Source: Chiridota heheva
Lineage: Eukaryota > Echinodermata > Holothuroidea > Apodida > Chiridotidae
NCBI GenBank assembly: GCA_020152595.1
Contig: JAIGNY010002993.1
Coordinates: 366,004 to 430,003 of the forward strand
Direction: 5' to 3'
DNA length: 64,000 bases
Both the position numbers and the translations under genes were made by a program. Shown here piece by piece: positions 48,401-60,354 of this stretch (positions within the stretch are counted from its first letter, which is position 1; each line of letters opens with the position of its first letter). Below the pieces are notes generated by a model. The model worked only from the letters and a program-made list of their open reading frames with translations, made no database searches and was not told where the DNA came from.

Positions 48401-50319
48401 TGTCTTTGTTTTGATAGCAAGGAAGTGATAAGAATTAGGAAAATCTCCAAATAATTCAGGGCTGTCCTTAAAAAAGCACATGGAGCTATAAATCTGTCAA
48501 ACAATAACTACTTTTGTGGATGTTTAATTAACCTTCAGCTACAAGACACATTGTTTGAAGGTCGCTTCCACAGTGTTAGTAAATACCAGTCCTGAATTGG
48601 ATGTTGTAAAAACAGCTGTACTTTTTCAGTTTTTACCAGATTTTCCAGTGAATTCTTTAATAGTGGTAAAAATTAATAGATTTTCAGAATGAAAATCTGT
48701 TAAAGAGTTCATTGTGATGTTGAATTTGTATTGTATATTTATGTGTACTTTGACAAGATAACTGGCCTTGAACAGGGTAGCATGAAGAGCTGTATTCGTT
48801 ACAAGTTTTAAGGCACTTAAATTGTGGAATCAATAAGTGGTGTCCCTGAATCTTTTTGTATTGGGGAACTGTAAACAGAATGAAGACAAGGCAAAATGGT
48901 TCTTGCGCATTGTCTTTGTGAACACAATAAAGCTATGGTTGCATAAAGGGAAAGATGGATGCAATGGGTGACCGGCTAAACACCCCCCTGAAATGTTATT
49001 TCAACTCAAGAATAAGGAACCACCAGCAAATATCATTGAAATTTGAAAAACAAAAAAATATTCAATTTGTGATTATTACAAGAGGCTCAAAATAGCTAAA
49101 TACCAAATGATTTCTGTAAACACATCAGAAATCAATTGGATTCAAAAATTAAGATTTTATTTTTCTCAAGCAGATATCGATCGATACAACAAGAACTTTG
49201 TAAAGTGTAATATATACAGTGGAAGAAGACTAGATAAGCATTAATATGTGTCAGACAAATGATCGGGTTCCTGCTTGATTGTAGTGATTACCCCCTCCCC
49301 GAGCATTCTCATTAAGATGCGCGATAGTGGGATTCCCGCAAAAAATGAATAAATCCTCCTCAAAAAGAATTGCAAGGGGGGAAATTCCAGCAAAGAAACT
49401 GAATGACCCAAAACTAAAATACACTACGATATTTTCGCACAACTACTTCATACATACATCACAGTTATAATGCTACCATTTAGGCTATAAGCATTAAGGC
49501 ATAAATCTAATTATAAAACGTGCTAAAATATCGTTAAAAAAATATTTAAAAAATAAAACGTGTTTCTACACCCTACATTAGAAAAAAAAGATGACAATGA
49601 GCAAAAAGAACAAAAACAGGCCCAGTACAGGCCTCTCGCTCCGAGTGTCCAATGATTATGTTGTCATTACGAAATATGCGATGAAAGTGATAAAATACAA
49701 CACGTAATAGTAACGTAATCATGTCATCTGTCAAATATCAAGATTGTATAGTGTGTAGTGCATGTGGTGTATACCATACAATAATAATGGGAATGATGTG
49801 ACTTATAACACAATGTAGTGCAGCAAAGTTAAACTTACTAAATAATGACTCATATCAGTTTCAACCGTTTTTTAACTGATGAACAATAAAAAGACACAAC
49901 AAAGAAAAGGCAATGAGGGAGGAATGTCTTGATATTTGGGTTTTTTTTCTTTCTTTGAGATTGGTGTTATTTTTAAAATGTAAATTTATTCTCATCGATC
50001 TACAATAGAAAGACACACAAGCAGTATTTACCTTTAGTTTTACATATTTATTTAACTTTTTTTTCTCTTTTGCATGATACATGTATCAACTATGAAGCTG
50101 TTTTTACCCAAGATGGTTACTTCCCAGATTTCAGCAAGAAACATTAGAATGAAGATATTGCTTAGCAATAAGTTATGACGTAAAAGAAATTTTTATATGT
50201 TGGAAGATTTTAGCATTTCGAGTTCTTTTCCCTTTTTTCAACATCCCCCATTACACAAAGGGAGAAAATCTTCCTCCCCAAAAAAAAAAAAAAAATTGAA
50301 ATCCTAGTGTGAACTTCAA
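48401..50319. other. Giant intron B-C, nothing recognised
   Basis: No exon, repeat or RNA gene supported. Confidence 0.4.
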
Positions 50320-50515
50320 CATCTAAAACAATAGGGCACATGTACTGACCATGGGCTATCTGTGTACCACATATGACATGAATAATCCACTGTATCGTTC
50401 TTAAGATATCGCGTTTACAAGCTGGCCCTCACAAACATACATACACACACACACGTATACACACACAAGCCATCATAACCGCATAGGTTCCTGATGCATC
50501 GCATCAGAACCATGC
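50320..50515. mobile_element. GGTTCYGA element, copy 3 (right part)
   Basis: Collinear with 11580-11770: caatagggcacatgtac, accatgggctatctgtgtac, cgttcttaagatatcgcg, an (ac)n run, accgcataggttcctgatg and the terminal cgcatcagaacc. Confidence 0.75.
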
Positions 50516-50954
50516 AACAATACTTTGAGCTAAAAATTATCCAAATAATTCCTATTTTCATACTGTAGACTATAAGAGAAACAAAAAAAAAATATCTTTA
50601 CAATGAAAATCAGCTATTATTGTTCACCATAAGTGACCTTCTTATATGCTGCTCAAATTGTAATTGATTTTTTTGCCAACCTGCTTTGTATTGTACGAGT
50701 TCTCCTGATACACAACAATCAAGGCCACATAGAATTACTATCCATTAAATGTGTCATAGAGATCTACACTGTATCTCCATTTAGAACATTGACATCTATA
50801 CAAGTATGCAAACAAAAATTACTCAAAAGTATATTTTTGAATATGAACAAAGACAAGTTGTAATGATCCTGTACCTGTGGTCAAAGTTAACCATAAGATA
50901 TGATCGAACTCAAACATGAACACAAATTCAGAATGCCTATCTATAATGTCTTTT

Positions 50955-53100
50955 ATCAATTTCATTATCAGATGTGGGTTTACCACACAGCTTGCAGATT
51001 TGCATTAGTTTCTATATAATGCCAATGCAGAAATTGTCATTTCTAATCCACTAATAATAGAACTAAAATTTACAGTAAGTATTTTTAATTCAATTGTCTT
51101 TAGATAATATCATTATCAGATGTGGGTTTACCACACAGCTTGCAGATTTGCATTAGTTCCTATATATTGCCAATGCAGAAATTGTCATTTCTGATCCACT
51201 AAAAATAGAACAAAAATTTACAATAAGTATTCAAATGTCTTTAGATAATTCATTATCAGATGTGGGTTTACCACACAGCTTGCAGATTTGCATTAGTTTC
51301 TATATATTGCCAATGCAGAAATTGTCATTTCTGATCCACTAAAAATAGAACCAAAATTTACAATAAGTATTCAAATGTCTTTAGATAATTCATTATCAGA
51401 TGTGGGTTTACCACACAGCTTGCAGATTTGCATTAGTTTCTATATATTGCCAATGAAGAAATTGTCATTTCTGATCCACTAAAAATATAACAAAAATTTT
51501 CAATTAAGCATTTTTAATTCAATTGTCTTTAGATAATTTCATTATCAGATGTGGGTTTATCAGATGTGGGTTTACCACACAGCTTGCAGATTTGCATTAG
51601 TTTCTATTTATCGCCAATGCAGAAATTGTCATTTCTGATCCAATGAAAATATAACAAAATTTTTCGAATAAGTGTTTTTAATTCAACTGTCTTTAGATAA
51701 TTTCATTATTAGATGTGGGTTTACCACACAGCTTTAAGATTTGCATTAGTTTCTATATATTGCCAATAAAGAAATTGTCATTTCTGATCCACTAAAAATA
51801 GAACAAAAATTTTCAATTAAGTATTTCTAACTAAATTGTCTTTAGATAATTTCATTATCAGATGTGGGTTTACCACACAGCTTGCAGATTTGCTTTAGTT
51901 TCTATATATTGCCAATGCAGAAATTGTCATTTCTGATCCACTAAAAATAGAACAAAAATTTTCAATTAAGTATTTCTAATTCAATTGTCTTTAGATAATT
52001 TCATTATCAGATGTGGGTTTATCAGATGTGAGTTTACCACACAGCTTGCAGATTTGCATTAGTTTCTATATATTGTCAATGAAGAAATTGTCATATCTGA
52101 TCCACTGAAAATATAACCAAAATTTTCAATTAAGTATTTTTAATTCAATTGTCTTTAAATAATTTCATTACCACACAGCTTGCAGATTTGCATTAGTTTC
52201 TATATATTGCCAATGCAGAAATTGTCATTTCTGATCCACTAAAAATATAACAAAATTTTCAATTAAGTATTTTTAATTCAATTGTCTTTAGATAATTTCA
52301 TTATCAGATGTGGGTTTACCACACAGCTTGCAGATTTGCATTAGTTCCTATATATATCCAATGAAGAAATTGTCATTTCTGATCCACTAAAAATATAACC
52401 AAAATTTTTAATTAAGTATTTTTAATTCAATTGTCTTTAGATAATTTCATTATCAGATGTGGGTTTACCACACAGCTTGCAGATTTGCATTAGTTTCTAC
52501 ATATTGCCAATGCAGAAATTGTCATTTCTGATCCACTAAAAATGTAACCAAAATTTTCAATGAAGTATTTTTAATTCAATTGTCTTTAGATAATTTTATT
52601 ATCAGATGTGGGTTTACCACACAGCTTGCAGATTTGCATTATTTTCTATATATTGCCAATGTAGAAATTGTCATTTCTGATCCACTAAAAATAGAACCAA
52701 AATTCACAATAAGTATTTTGTATTCAATTGTCTTTAGATAATTTCATTATCAGATGTGGGTTTACCACACAACTTGCAGATTGGCATTAGTCTCTATACG
52801 TTGACAATGAAGAAATGAATGTTCTGACCTACTACAAATATGAACAAAACTTCAGAATTATCTTAAATTTAAAGTTTTTAAATAGTTTTATTATCAGATG
52901 TGGTTAATATTCCACACAGCTTGCAGATTTACTTATATTGACATTAAAGAAATGAACTTCTAATCTACTACAAATATGTACCAAAATTCAGATCATATAT
53001 CTTAAATTGAAGTTTCTTTTAATAATTTCATTATCAGGTGTGGTTTACATATATGACACACAGCTTTGAGACTTGCATTAGTCTCCATATATTGACATTA
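50955..53100. repeat. Satellite-like array, unit about 125-160 bp, 15 copies
   Basis: Each copy has cattatcagatgtgggttta, ccacacagcttgcagatttg, cattagtttctatatattgc, agaaattgtcatttctgatc and a variable AT-rich linker. Copies near 52900-53100 are the most diverged; the centre is homogeneous. Some units carry an extra duplication of tcagatgtgggtttat. Confidence 0.95.
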
Positions 53101-53124
53101 ATTCTTCAAAGTTCATATCTTTAC

Positions 53125-53199
53125 CTCCATGATCATATGAACAAAAGGAGGCCAATTCTGTCTACGCCACACAAATATTAGTCCAGTTAACAAAGACAC
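53125..53199 (-). other. Candidate in-frame cassette exon between ULK exons B and C
   Basis: On the sense strand there is a long pyrimidine-rich tract ending ATTCCATGGCAG, then 75 nt, then GAG|GTAAAG. The 75 nt are open in the only frame that fits (phase 0 in and out) and would add 25 residues, VSLLTGLIFVWRRQNWPPFV then HMIME, between beta-4 and beta-5. Known ULK kinases have no insert here. An unrelated repeat or a poison exon is as likely. I see splice sites and an open frame only; there is no homology. Confidence 0.2.
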
Positions 53200-53438
53200 C
53201 TGCCATGGAATAAGGAAATCAAGCAGAAAAACGAAACAAAAAATTATCACTTTAGTTCTTTGTATACATGTACCAATTTTTTTCTCAAATATGTGTTTAA
53301 CTCTGGAGCTTTAGTTAAAAACTCTGGATCAACTTATTAGAGATATGACCGTTTAGCGTATACACGCTACACGCTCGCAAATCTTGTAAACGTTTACTAA
53401 ATACTTAATTGCAAGTAATCGTTTTTCATACATCATAG

Positions 53439-54347
53439 TGTAAGAGGTTGGAAAATGTTGTTTTTCTTGTTTAGATCGTATCATACCAAAATGTGTGATA
53501 TTTTAGCATATTTAGCTTTTTTTACTTGCATGTTGCTTCTTCGTGTGGGCTTTGAGGTCAATATTTCTTTTTGCCTGTGGTTTGCCATTTGTGTTTTCTC
53601 AAGTTTGCAGATGGTGTGCTGCAGGTGTATTTTTGGGCTCTATGCCGTTTCTAAGCTTGAATAAGTGTTTTCCATCTTCTTGTGTTGATTGCTAATTTTG
53701 TTTGTCAAGACTTCAAAATTCTGACTCAGATGAAATTACCTGTTCCCTTTAACTTACTATTACTTTAATGAAAATGTCTATTTTGATACATTTCTCAGTT
53801 TAGACTTCCCTTTGTGTATTCAATTACATCTAAGATGGTCATTTTCTTTGTGTATTCAGTTACATCTAAGATGGTCATTTTCTTTATTTTGTCTGTAATT
53901 GGTGGCTGTGGTTAGTTCTCCTTCCTGTTTTTATCTGTCCATCAAAGTCTGGACAGAAGAAGGGTTTCCTTTGTTGAGAGTATTATGGAATAGCCAAATG
54001 TAATATTATGGGATAGGCCACATGTTCTGGTCAGAAGTAATTTTAGTTTTTCAAGAGAGACTTTCAGGAGGCTGGTCAGTGCAGTTGTGTAGCTATGTAG
54101 CTGAGAATTATCTTTGGAAAAACTGTACATAATGTATATACATCTTGAGCTGTAGAAAAATATAGTTTAGTTTTGATGCACCACAAATATTACTCTCTTG
54201 TTTTCTCCATTCTTGTGACTGTTATTTCTTTCATCTACGTTTTTATATATTTCACGACTGCGTAAGAATCCACCAGCATTTGCAGTCCTCATACTGCAGA
54301 TGCTGGCACATCCCAAAGGAGATCATGTCTCGCTCGTGCCCCTTACA
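53439..54347 (+). repeat. 5' LTR
   Basis: 909 bp, TGTAAG...CTTACA. It contains an internal 34-bp tandem duplication ending taagatggtcattttcttt. Confidence 0.93.
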
Positions 54348-55652
54348 AAAATGGTAGTAGAGGTGGGGCTATGGATATTTAGGGATGGATTCTATACTGT
54401 TTCTTCGACATACATGTATCTTCAAATCGATTTAAAGTGGACTGACTATTTTTTTTAACACCTGGATCATTACATTTTGGAACATTCATATCATCTGTGA
54501 TCTTCGTTTAATCCGTGTAGCCAATTCCTCTTACTTACTCCTGAAAGTTATCGTGCATGAACAAGATTTATTAATTTGATTAAACTCTGGACTGACTTAA
54601 GGGAAGTGCGGACCACCCCTCAACGATTGCTCATCGGTGGCCTTAATGCGCCCTTTAGTCGCAAAATTACATAAATGCTGATTTTTTATTTTCAAGTACT
54701 GTAAATCGACTCGAACTGGCTCACTTTTGTTTTCATCTGTTTGTTTTAATGTATCATGATTCTACAATTTTTTGGAGAGATTTATTTTGGAGAATGAGGA
54801 ATGACGACTTTGATTCTCTGATGTGTTTCTTGCACCTGGATGTTTGGTTTCTTATTGAACATGTATTTTCAAACCCAAGATACTACAGTTCTACCGAGAT
54901 GCCGTCCCATTTGGTGCTTACATTATTTTGGAGATTATGCAGAATTGTCAATTTCTATCAAGGAACATTAATGTGTAATAGTTTTGTTATGTTTATTTAT
55001 TTGTGCTCATTGATCATGTTATCATGGATTATGTAAGAGACAGTAATTTGTTTCCAAGCCGGACTTTACTGGACAATACATTTTCTTTTGCTATCCTTTA
55101 AGATTTGTACGTGCTGTACATGTATGTTATTTTCTGTGGAACTACAGGTAATTTACTTTGATCTTAAAGATGTTGTGGTTGGATTTATTTTATGTTCAAT
55201 GTTTACATTTAATATTCAGACGGAATTATTTGCATATTATTCCATAGAAAATTGGAATCTGTTACATTAATATAATTGCTAGGCTTGTTGACAGTCCATT
55301 TTAAAAATGTGTTAAATGAATTTGCTTTGATTCATTATGTTTGAATGATTTTGAGAATGTATATATGGCATGAGCTGTATCAAGATCGCCTCCGGGTGGT
55401 GCAGTCAGGGTCCATGGTTTTGATTTCCAAATATTTTGGTCTGAGCATTTATTTTTGATTCATTTTGCAACTTTGGTGTGTTAACTTGTTCAAAGCAGTT
55501 CTTTGGTCAAAAAGCAATTCATAATATTATGATAGAAGAGTACATTTTTTTTTTGGTTGCACTGACGATATGAAAAATCAAATGTACTTTTTTTTAAAAT
55601 TTAGATTACCAGTTCTTGTTGACAGTGTAAGTCAACATAAAGCAGGGAGGAA

Positions 55653-56561
55653 TGTAAGAGGTTGGAAAATGTTGTTTTTCTTGTTTAGATCGTATCATAC
55701 CAAAATGTGTGATATTTTAGCATATTTAGCTTTTTTTACTTGCATGTTGCTTCTTCGTGTGGGCTTTGAGGTCAATATTTCTTTTTGCCTGTGGTTTGCC
55801 ATTTGTGTTTTCTCAAGTTTGCAGATGGTGTGCTGCAGGTGTATTTTTGGGCTCTATGCCGTTTCTAAGCTTGAATAAGTGTTTTCCATCTTCTTGTGTT
55901 GATTGCTAATTTTGTTTGTCAAGACTTCAAAATTCTGACTCAGATGAAATTACCTGTTCCCTTTAACTTACTATTACTTTAATGAAAATGTCTATTTTGA
56001 TACATTTCTCAGTTTAGACTTCCCTTTGTGTATTCAGCTACATCTAAGATGGTCATTTTCTTTGTGTATTCAGTTACATCTAAGATGGTCATTTTCTTTA
56101 TTTTGTCTGTAATTGGTGGCTGTGGTTAGTTCTCCTTCCTGTTTTTATCTGTCCATCAAAGTCTGGACAGAAGAAGGGTTTCCTTTGTTGAGAGTATTAT
56201 GGAATAGCCAAATGTAATATTATGGGATAGGCCACATGTTCTGGTCAGAAGTAATTTTAGTTTTTCAGAAGACACTTTCAGGAGGCTGGTCAGTGCAGTT
56301 GTGTAGCTATGTAGCTGAGAATTATCTTTGGAAAAACTGTACATAATGTATATACATCTTGAGCTGTAGAAAAATATAGTTTAGTTTTGATGCACCACAA
56401 ATATTACTCTCTTGTTTTCTCCATTCTTGTGACTGTTATTTCTTTCATCTACGTTTTTATATATTTCACGACTGCGTAAGAATCCACCAGCATTTGCAGT
56501 CCTCATACTGCAGATGCTGGCACATCCCAAAGGAGATCATGTCTCGCTCGTGCCCCTTACA
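55653..56561 (+). repeat. 3' LTR
   Basis: Same length as the 5' LTR and nearly identical; I see differences near 56037 and near 56266-56273. Confidence 0.93.
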
Positions 56562-57390
56562 ATAGTGTCTTGCTGTTGAAAATCAATATTCATGATTCAA
56601 ATCACACACACATTCGGCTAACAAAATTCCAATCAATGACTTTTTACAAACTGTAAACCCGAATGTGCAGCAGTTAGACAGTGAAACTAACAATAGGCCT
56701 AACGTTAGGCCATAAGGCTTTAAATCCCACACAATCAAGGCCCGTTTTATCGAACAAAAAACACTTGAATCGTGACAATCAGTACATTTACATGTAAATA
56801 TCTCCTGATGAGTCAAATAAATTTTGCAAGAAAGAAAAAATATTGCATAATAAATAAACAGAAAAAGATTTTAACAGAGCTAAAATTCTGCATGCTTCGC
56901 AAAGATGGCAGCCATTTTTCCGAGAGGACTGATATTTCAGAACTTTCTGGTGGTGGTGGCATAGTTTTTAAATGTTTTACTGCAAGGTATATCATAGGCC
57001 TCAGTATGCAAGATTTTCACAGAACTTTGAAAGCCGTAGCGAATACTAAATAGGATAAAAAAGTTACGCGATGTTGAGTTTAAATGACATTGAAAGGAAG
57101 TTATCTGTTATTTCTAAACTGAATTTCCATGCATATTTTCCATGAAAATGATGATTTATACAGTAGAAGTAAACTTTTTACGATTTAGAAAGCAAAACTC
57201 GGCGTCTATTTGGGCAATACAATCAGTACTTTTGCCATACTGGTTGCGCAATTTTTGTACTCCGCCTCGTAGTTTTGGAGCAATTTTGGTGTATTTCCAA
57301 AAATTACGGTACTAAACTTGTGTACACGATACACGCTCGCTTTTTTGGGCGTGTACACGTTACTAACATCCCTAAACTTTCACAGCTCTA

Positions 57391-57974
57391 AAACTCATAC
57401 GTATAGGAAATATCACATTATACAGTGTTTAAAGACAATATTGTAACAACATACTGTACATGTGTAGACACACAGTATACAACACACAAGCAGGACTTGG
57501 GGGTGCAAGGTGAAAAGGGTCAGTTGTCCCCACTTTTTCCATATTTGTTTCTTCTATACGGTCATGTTTTAGATCTTAGTTTGATGCTATTAATTTGTTC
57601 TAGCCCCCCCCTCCCTTTTGTAGATTAATTTTATTTTGTGATTTTGAACACCCCCCCCCACCCCGTAAATCCTGCCCATGTCACCATGTGTGCACATGTA
57701 ACAGTATGAGAAAATGTTAACTTAACCAACTTTGTAGGACCACATCATTGGCATCCTTTACAAATCAGTTGAAAACATACAGTACCTTAACTCAGTACCA
57801 ATTGATTCTCTCCATTTTTCTTTCTGTATATCAAAGAGGCGAAATCGTCATATGTGCAAAATATTTAAAATTCCTTTCAATTTTTTTAATTGGTTAAAAA
57901 TTTTGCTGCGCGATTCGTTGTCTCGTATTGCAAGGTTTATAGTTATTTAAAATGCTTTAAAGGTCATTACACAA
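57391..57974. other. Giant intron B-C, low-complexity C-rich blocks
   Basis: C-runs at 57604 and 57652 with taaatcctgccc, similar to 27390-27460; possibly shared tails of an unclassified repeat. Confidence 0.4.
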
Positions 57975-58062
57975 TTTAGCCCAGTTGGTTACGGCGATCG
58001 AAAGTCCGTTTTTTTTTTGCTCAAACCAACAGTCGTGAGTTCGAGCCCCGGTAGAATGTTTA
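57975..58062 (+). mobile_element. tRNA-like sequence, SINE head or tRNA pseudogene
   Basis: tagcccagttggttacggcg has an A-box pattern (TAGCCCAGTTGG) and gtgagttcgagccccggtag a B-box pattern (GTTCGAGCC). A T9 run lies between them, which would stop Pol III, and the acceptor arm does not pair well. A functional tRNA is unlikely. Confidence 0.5.
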
Positions 58063-58570
58063 TTGCACTTTTGCTTTTATCTTCTTCTTTTTTTTCTCAG
58101 TAATTTTCATTTGGTGACTATTATTGTAGTATTATAATACTAATATTTCACTTTCGTTTTTTCTTTCTGACAAACGCGTTGAAAAAAAAACAAGTTTCTC
58201 ATCACAATAACGTAATGCGCTGTGTATGTATCTCGGCACACACAATGTACAACATGCTAGTGTCTGGATGTACAAACAGACAGTGGATCAGATCTTGCGT
58301 CCACAACCGGAAGTGACGTCAAAATTTTGCATCCCTAATTTTACCGTATTTCAATGAGACGAGCCTCCCTCTTTAATTTTACTTTCACATCTGACGGTAG
58401 GTTTTATTTGTAAAACTCTTATATTGAATTATTTGCTTTTGTGACATTGAAATGGTAGTATGATTACAACACAAGATTATCAAACTTATACTTTATATAC
58501 AGCAGACAAAGCATTCCAGCCAGTTAGACAAATCTACCACAAAATGGCAAGAGGACAAAGACAGCTTGAA

Positions 58571-58761
58571 GCACTAGACCGAATTTCACAGATATATCAT
58601 CCACACATATCGATAAACTTTATGCCTCCATAGCCCACAGATGAGGTGAGGGCAAAGGTCACTTGAATATTCATATATAAGCAAAAAATTGCTATACCAT
58701 TGCGTGCTAGTTAAGCATTTAATTTCCCCCTTAAAATACGCCCTCACTTTTTGGTCTAGTG
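58571..58761. mobile_element. MITE family 2, copy 2
   Basis: The ends cactagaccgaa and ttggtctagtg are inverted. The interior shares tttcacagatatat, agcccacagat, cacttgaatattcatat and gcgtgctag with 3952-4192. Confidence 0.8.
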
Positions 58762-58842
58762 ATAAAAAATCCCCTCTCAAAAAGCATCACACAAAGTCAA
58801 AGGTGATAAGCACTTACAGTACATGTATCAAAATCACAGATT

Positions 58843-58918
58843 TTTTCTGAAGTTCATGTGAGAACTTTTTCTGAAGTTCATGTGAGAACTTTTTCTGAAG
58901 TTCATGTGAGAACTTCAG
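58843..58918. repeat. 24-bp tandem repeat, 3 copies
   Basis: tttttctgaagttcatgtga plus gaac, near-perfect. Confidence 0.95.
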
Positions 58919-59079
58919 TATGCTTTCTTATTTGCTGTGCAAGTACAGTGTGTATGATACAAATTTTATTCAAGGTAAGCCTACTGTACATAAATTACTT
59001 TAAATTAAACTTAAGTAGCAAAACTTTTCATTGCAATCGGTTACAAATTGATAGTGCTTCAATTTCCAGGCATCAGTAA

Positions 59080-59202
59080 GCCAATTTTTGTGCCAATTTG
59101 TAATAGACAGCATTTTTTTTCTTCTGTAAATCATGTGTCTGCACCAATTTTTGTGCCAATTTGTGATAGACAGCATGTATTTTTTCTGTAAATCATGTAT
59201 CT
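59080..59202. repeat. 60-bp tandem duplication
   Basis: ccaatttttgtgccaatttg then t(a/g)atagacagcat and ctgtaaatcatgt, twice. Confidence 0.9.
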
Positions 59203-59716
59203 TTAAAGGAATATTCCCATATTTTTCGTAACCTTTCATAAGAAAGGAAACAATTCTAGAAACAATTTAGTACAAAAATCATGTTGATATGTTATTCCTA
59301 CCAGGATATATTCAAATTTTAAAGTTCATGACAAAATGCTAATAAACAAATAGGAAAAGGCTCAGTATGACATCACAACAACACATTCTCCCACAAAACT
59401 GTTGTATTTCATTTAAATCTATCATCCTTTTGTATTAGTAAAACCTGCTAGAAAAATAAATTGATTAAAGTCAGGTATTTATATACATTGCCAAATATAC
59501 CCTACTTCAAAAACATTTGGAAAAATGTTCCTGATTAAACAGAAACAACCAATTAACATTCAAAGAAATACATAAACATTTGCAATGTAATTGTCTCTAT
59601 GACATCATCAAGCACAAATTCATCATACTGTACAAAAAGTGAATTTTGTACCAAATTGGCTCTAAAAGTACGCTCTTTCAGATGAAATTTGACAATAAAC
59701 CATGGGAATATTTTAA
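59203..59716. mobile_element. TTAA-flanked MITE, family 1, complete copy
   Basis: TTAAAGGAATATTCCCAT at the left is matched by ATGGGAATATTTTAA at the right. A partial copy starts the window (1-195). Confidence 0.82.
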
Positions 59717-60354
59717 TTGTATGTCACAATCCTTTAAAAGGGTGTAGCAAACTTTTGACCAAGACCTTTGAGTATCTACGGTACCCCCATGGGCCCAATC
59801 ATAGACTTTCCCATCAGTTTCAGTAACTGAGATTTAGGAAAGAAACTTGAAGAATTAGATAAAGATTTTGAACTGTCTGCCCAGTCATACATCACAAATA
59901 TAAAACAAATTAATCTTCATCCATCCACCTGACATTCCCACTCCTAGCCTTCTACATTTACCTACCCTTTTAAACCAAACTATTGACAGCTTGAATTTGC
60001 CTTGCAACAATATCTGCATAACTAAGTGGGGCAAAAAGTCCTACGCTATACTGGTACAGTATACTGTAGCTAGCTAGCAGTGCGCGCTCATGCAGTCAAT
60101 GCAATATACTGTACAAAATGTATTTCTGCACACACTGACTGAGTGACGACAAAATGGTGAAAAAAATTGTGCTTACGGGCCCGCTACAAGATTTATTAAT
60201 CCGATTGCTATTACCCAGAACAATTAGCAAATGGAAGTTTGTTTATTCCTTTTGCTAAAAATTCTAAAGATCCTGAGAAGTGCCATAAATGGATCAAAAC
60301 TTGCGGCAGACCACATAAACATCTAAATGTCAATGTGTTAATCATGCATGATTG
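59717..60354. other. Giant intron B-C, nothing recognised
   Basis: No exon or repeat supported. Confidence 0.4.

Larger units (their letters stand above)
53439..56561 (+). mobile_element. Young non-autonomous LTR retrotransposon
   Basis: Two 909-bp direct repeats bound a 1305-bp interior. The LTRs start TGTAAGAGG and end CCCCTTACA. A 4-bp duplication atag flanks the element (53435-53438, 56562-56565). A purine-rich tract aaagcagggaggaa lies directly before the 3' LTR, and a TGG-starting candidate primer-binding site lies at 54352. By eye the LTRs differ at about five positions, so the insertion is recent. The interior lacks gag, protease or RT; a 95-codon frame at 54749-55036 has no recognised domain. 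It is antisense to ULK, in intron B-C. Confidence 0.93.
53337..57390 (+). mobile_element. 1-kb TIR element (family 4), split by the LTR retrotransposon
   Basis: The two parts, 53337-53438 and 56562-57390, are collinear with the uninterrupted inverted copy at 60355-61406. The terminal motif ttagag.(t)gtgaa is inverted at the two ends. There is no transposase. Confidence 0.8.

Noticed and set aside
49251-49442. Minus-strand frame with Gly-rich tail (ARGGGNHYNQAG)
   Set aside because: Short, no family recognised, no splice context for ULK.
54749-55036. 95-codon frame inside the LTR element
   Set aside because: No gag, protease, RT or envelope feature; AT-driven composition.
57975-58062. Functional tRNA gene
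   Set aside because: A and B boxes are plausible, but a T9 run interrupts the body and the acceptor stem does not pair.
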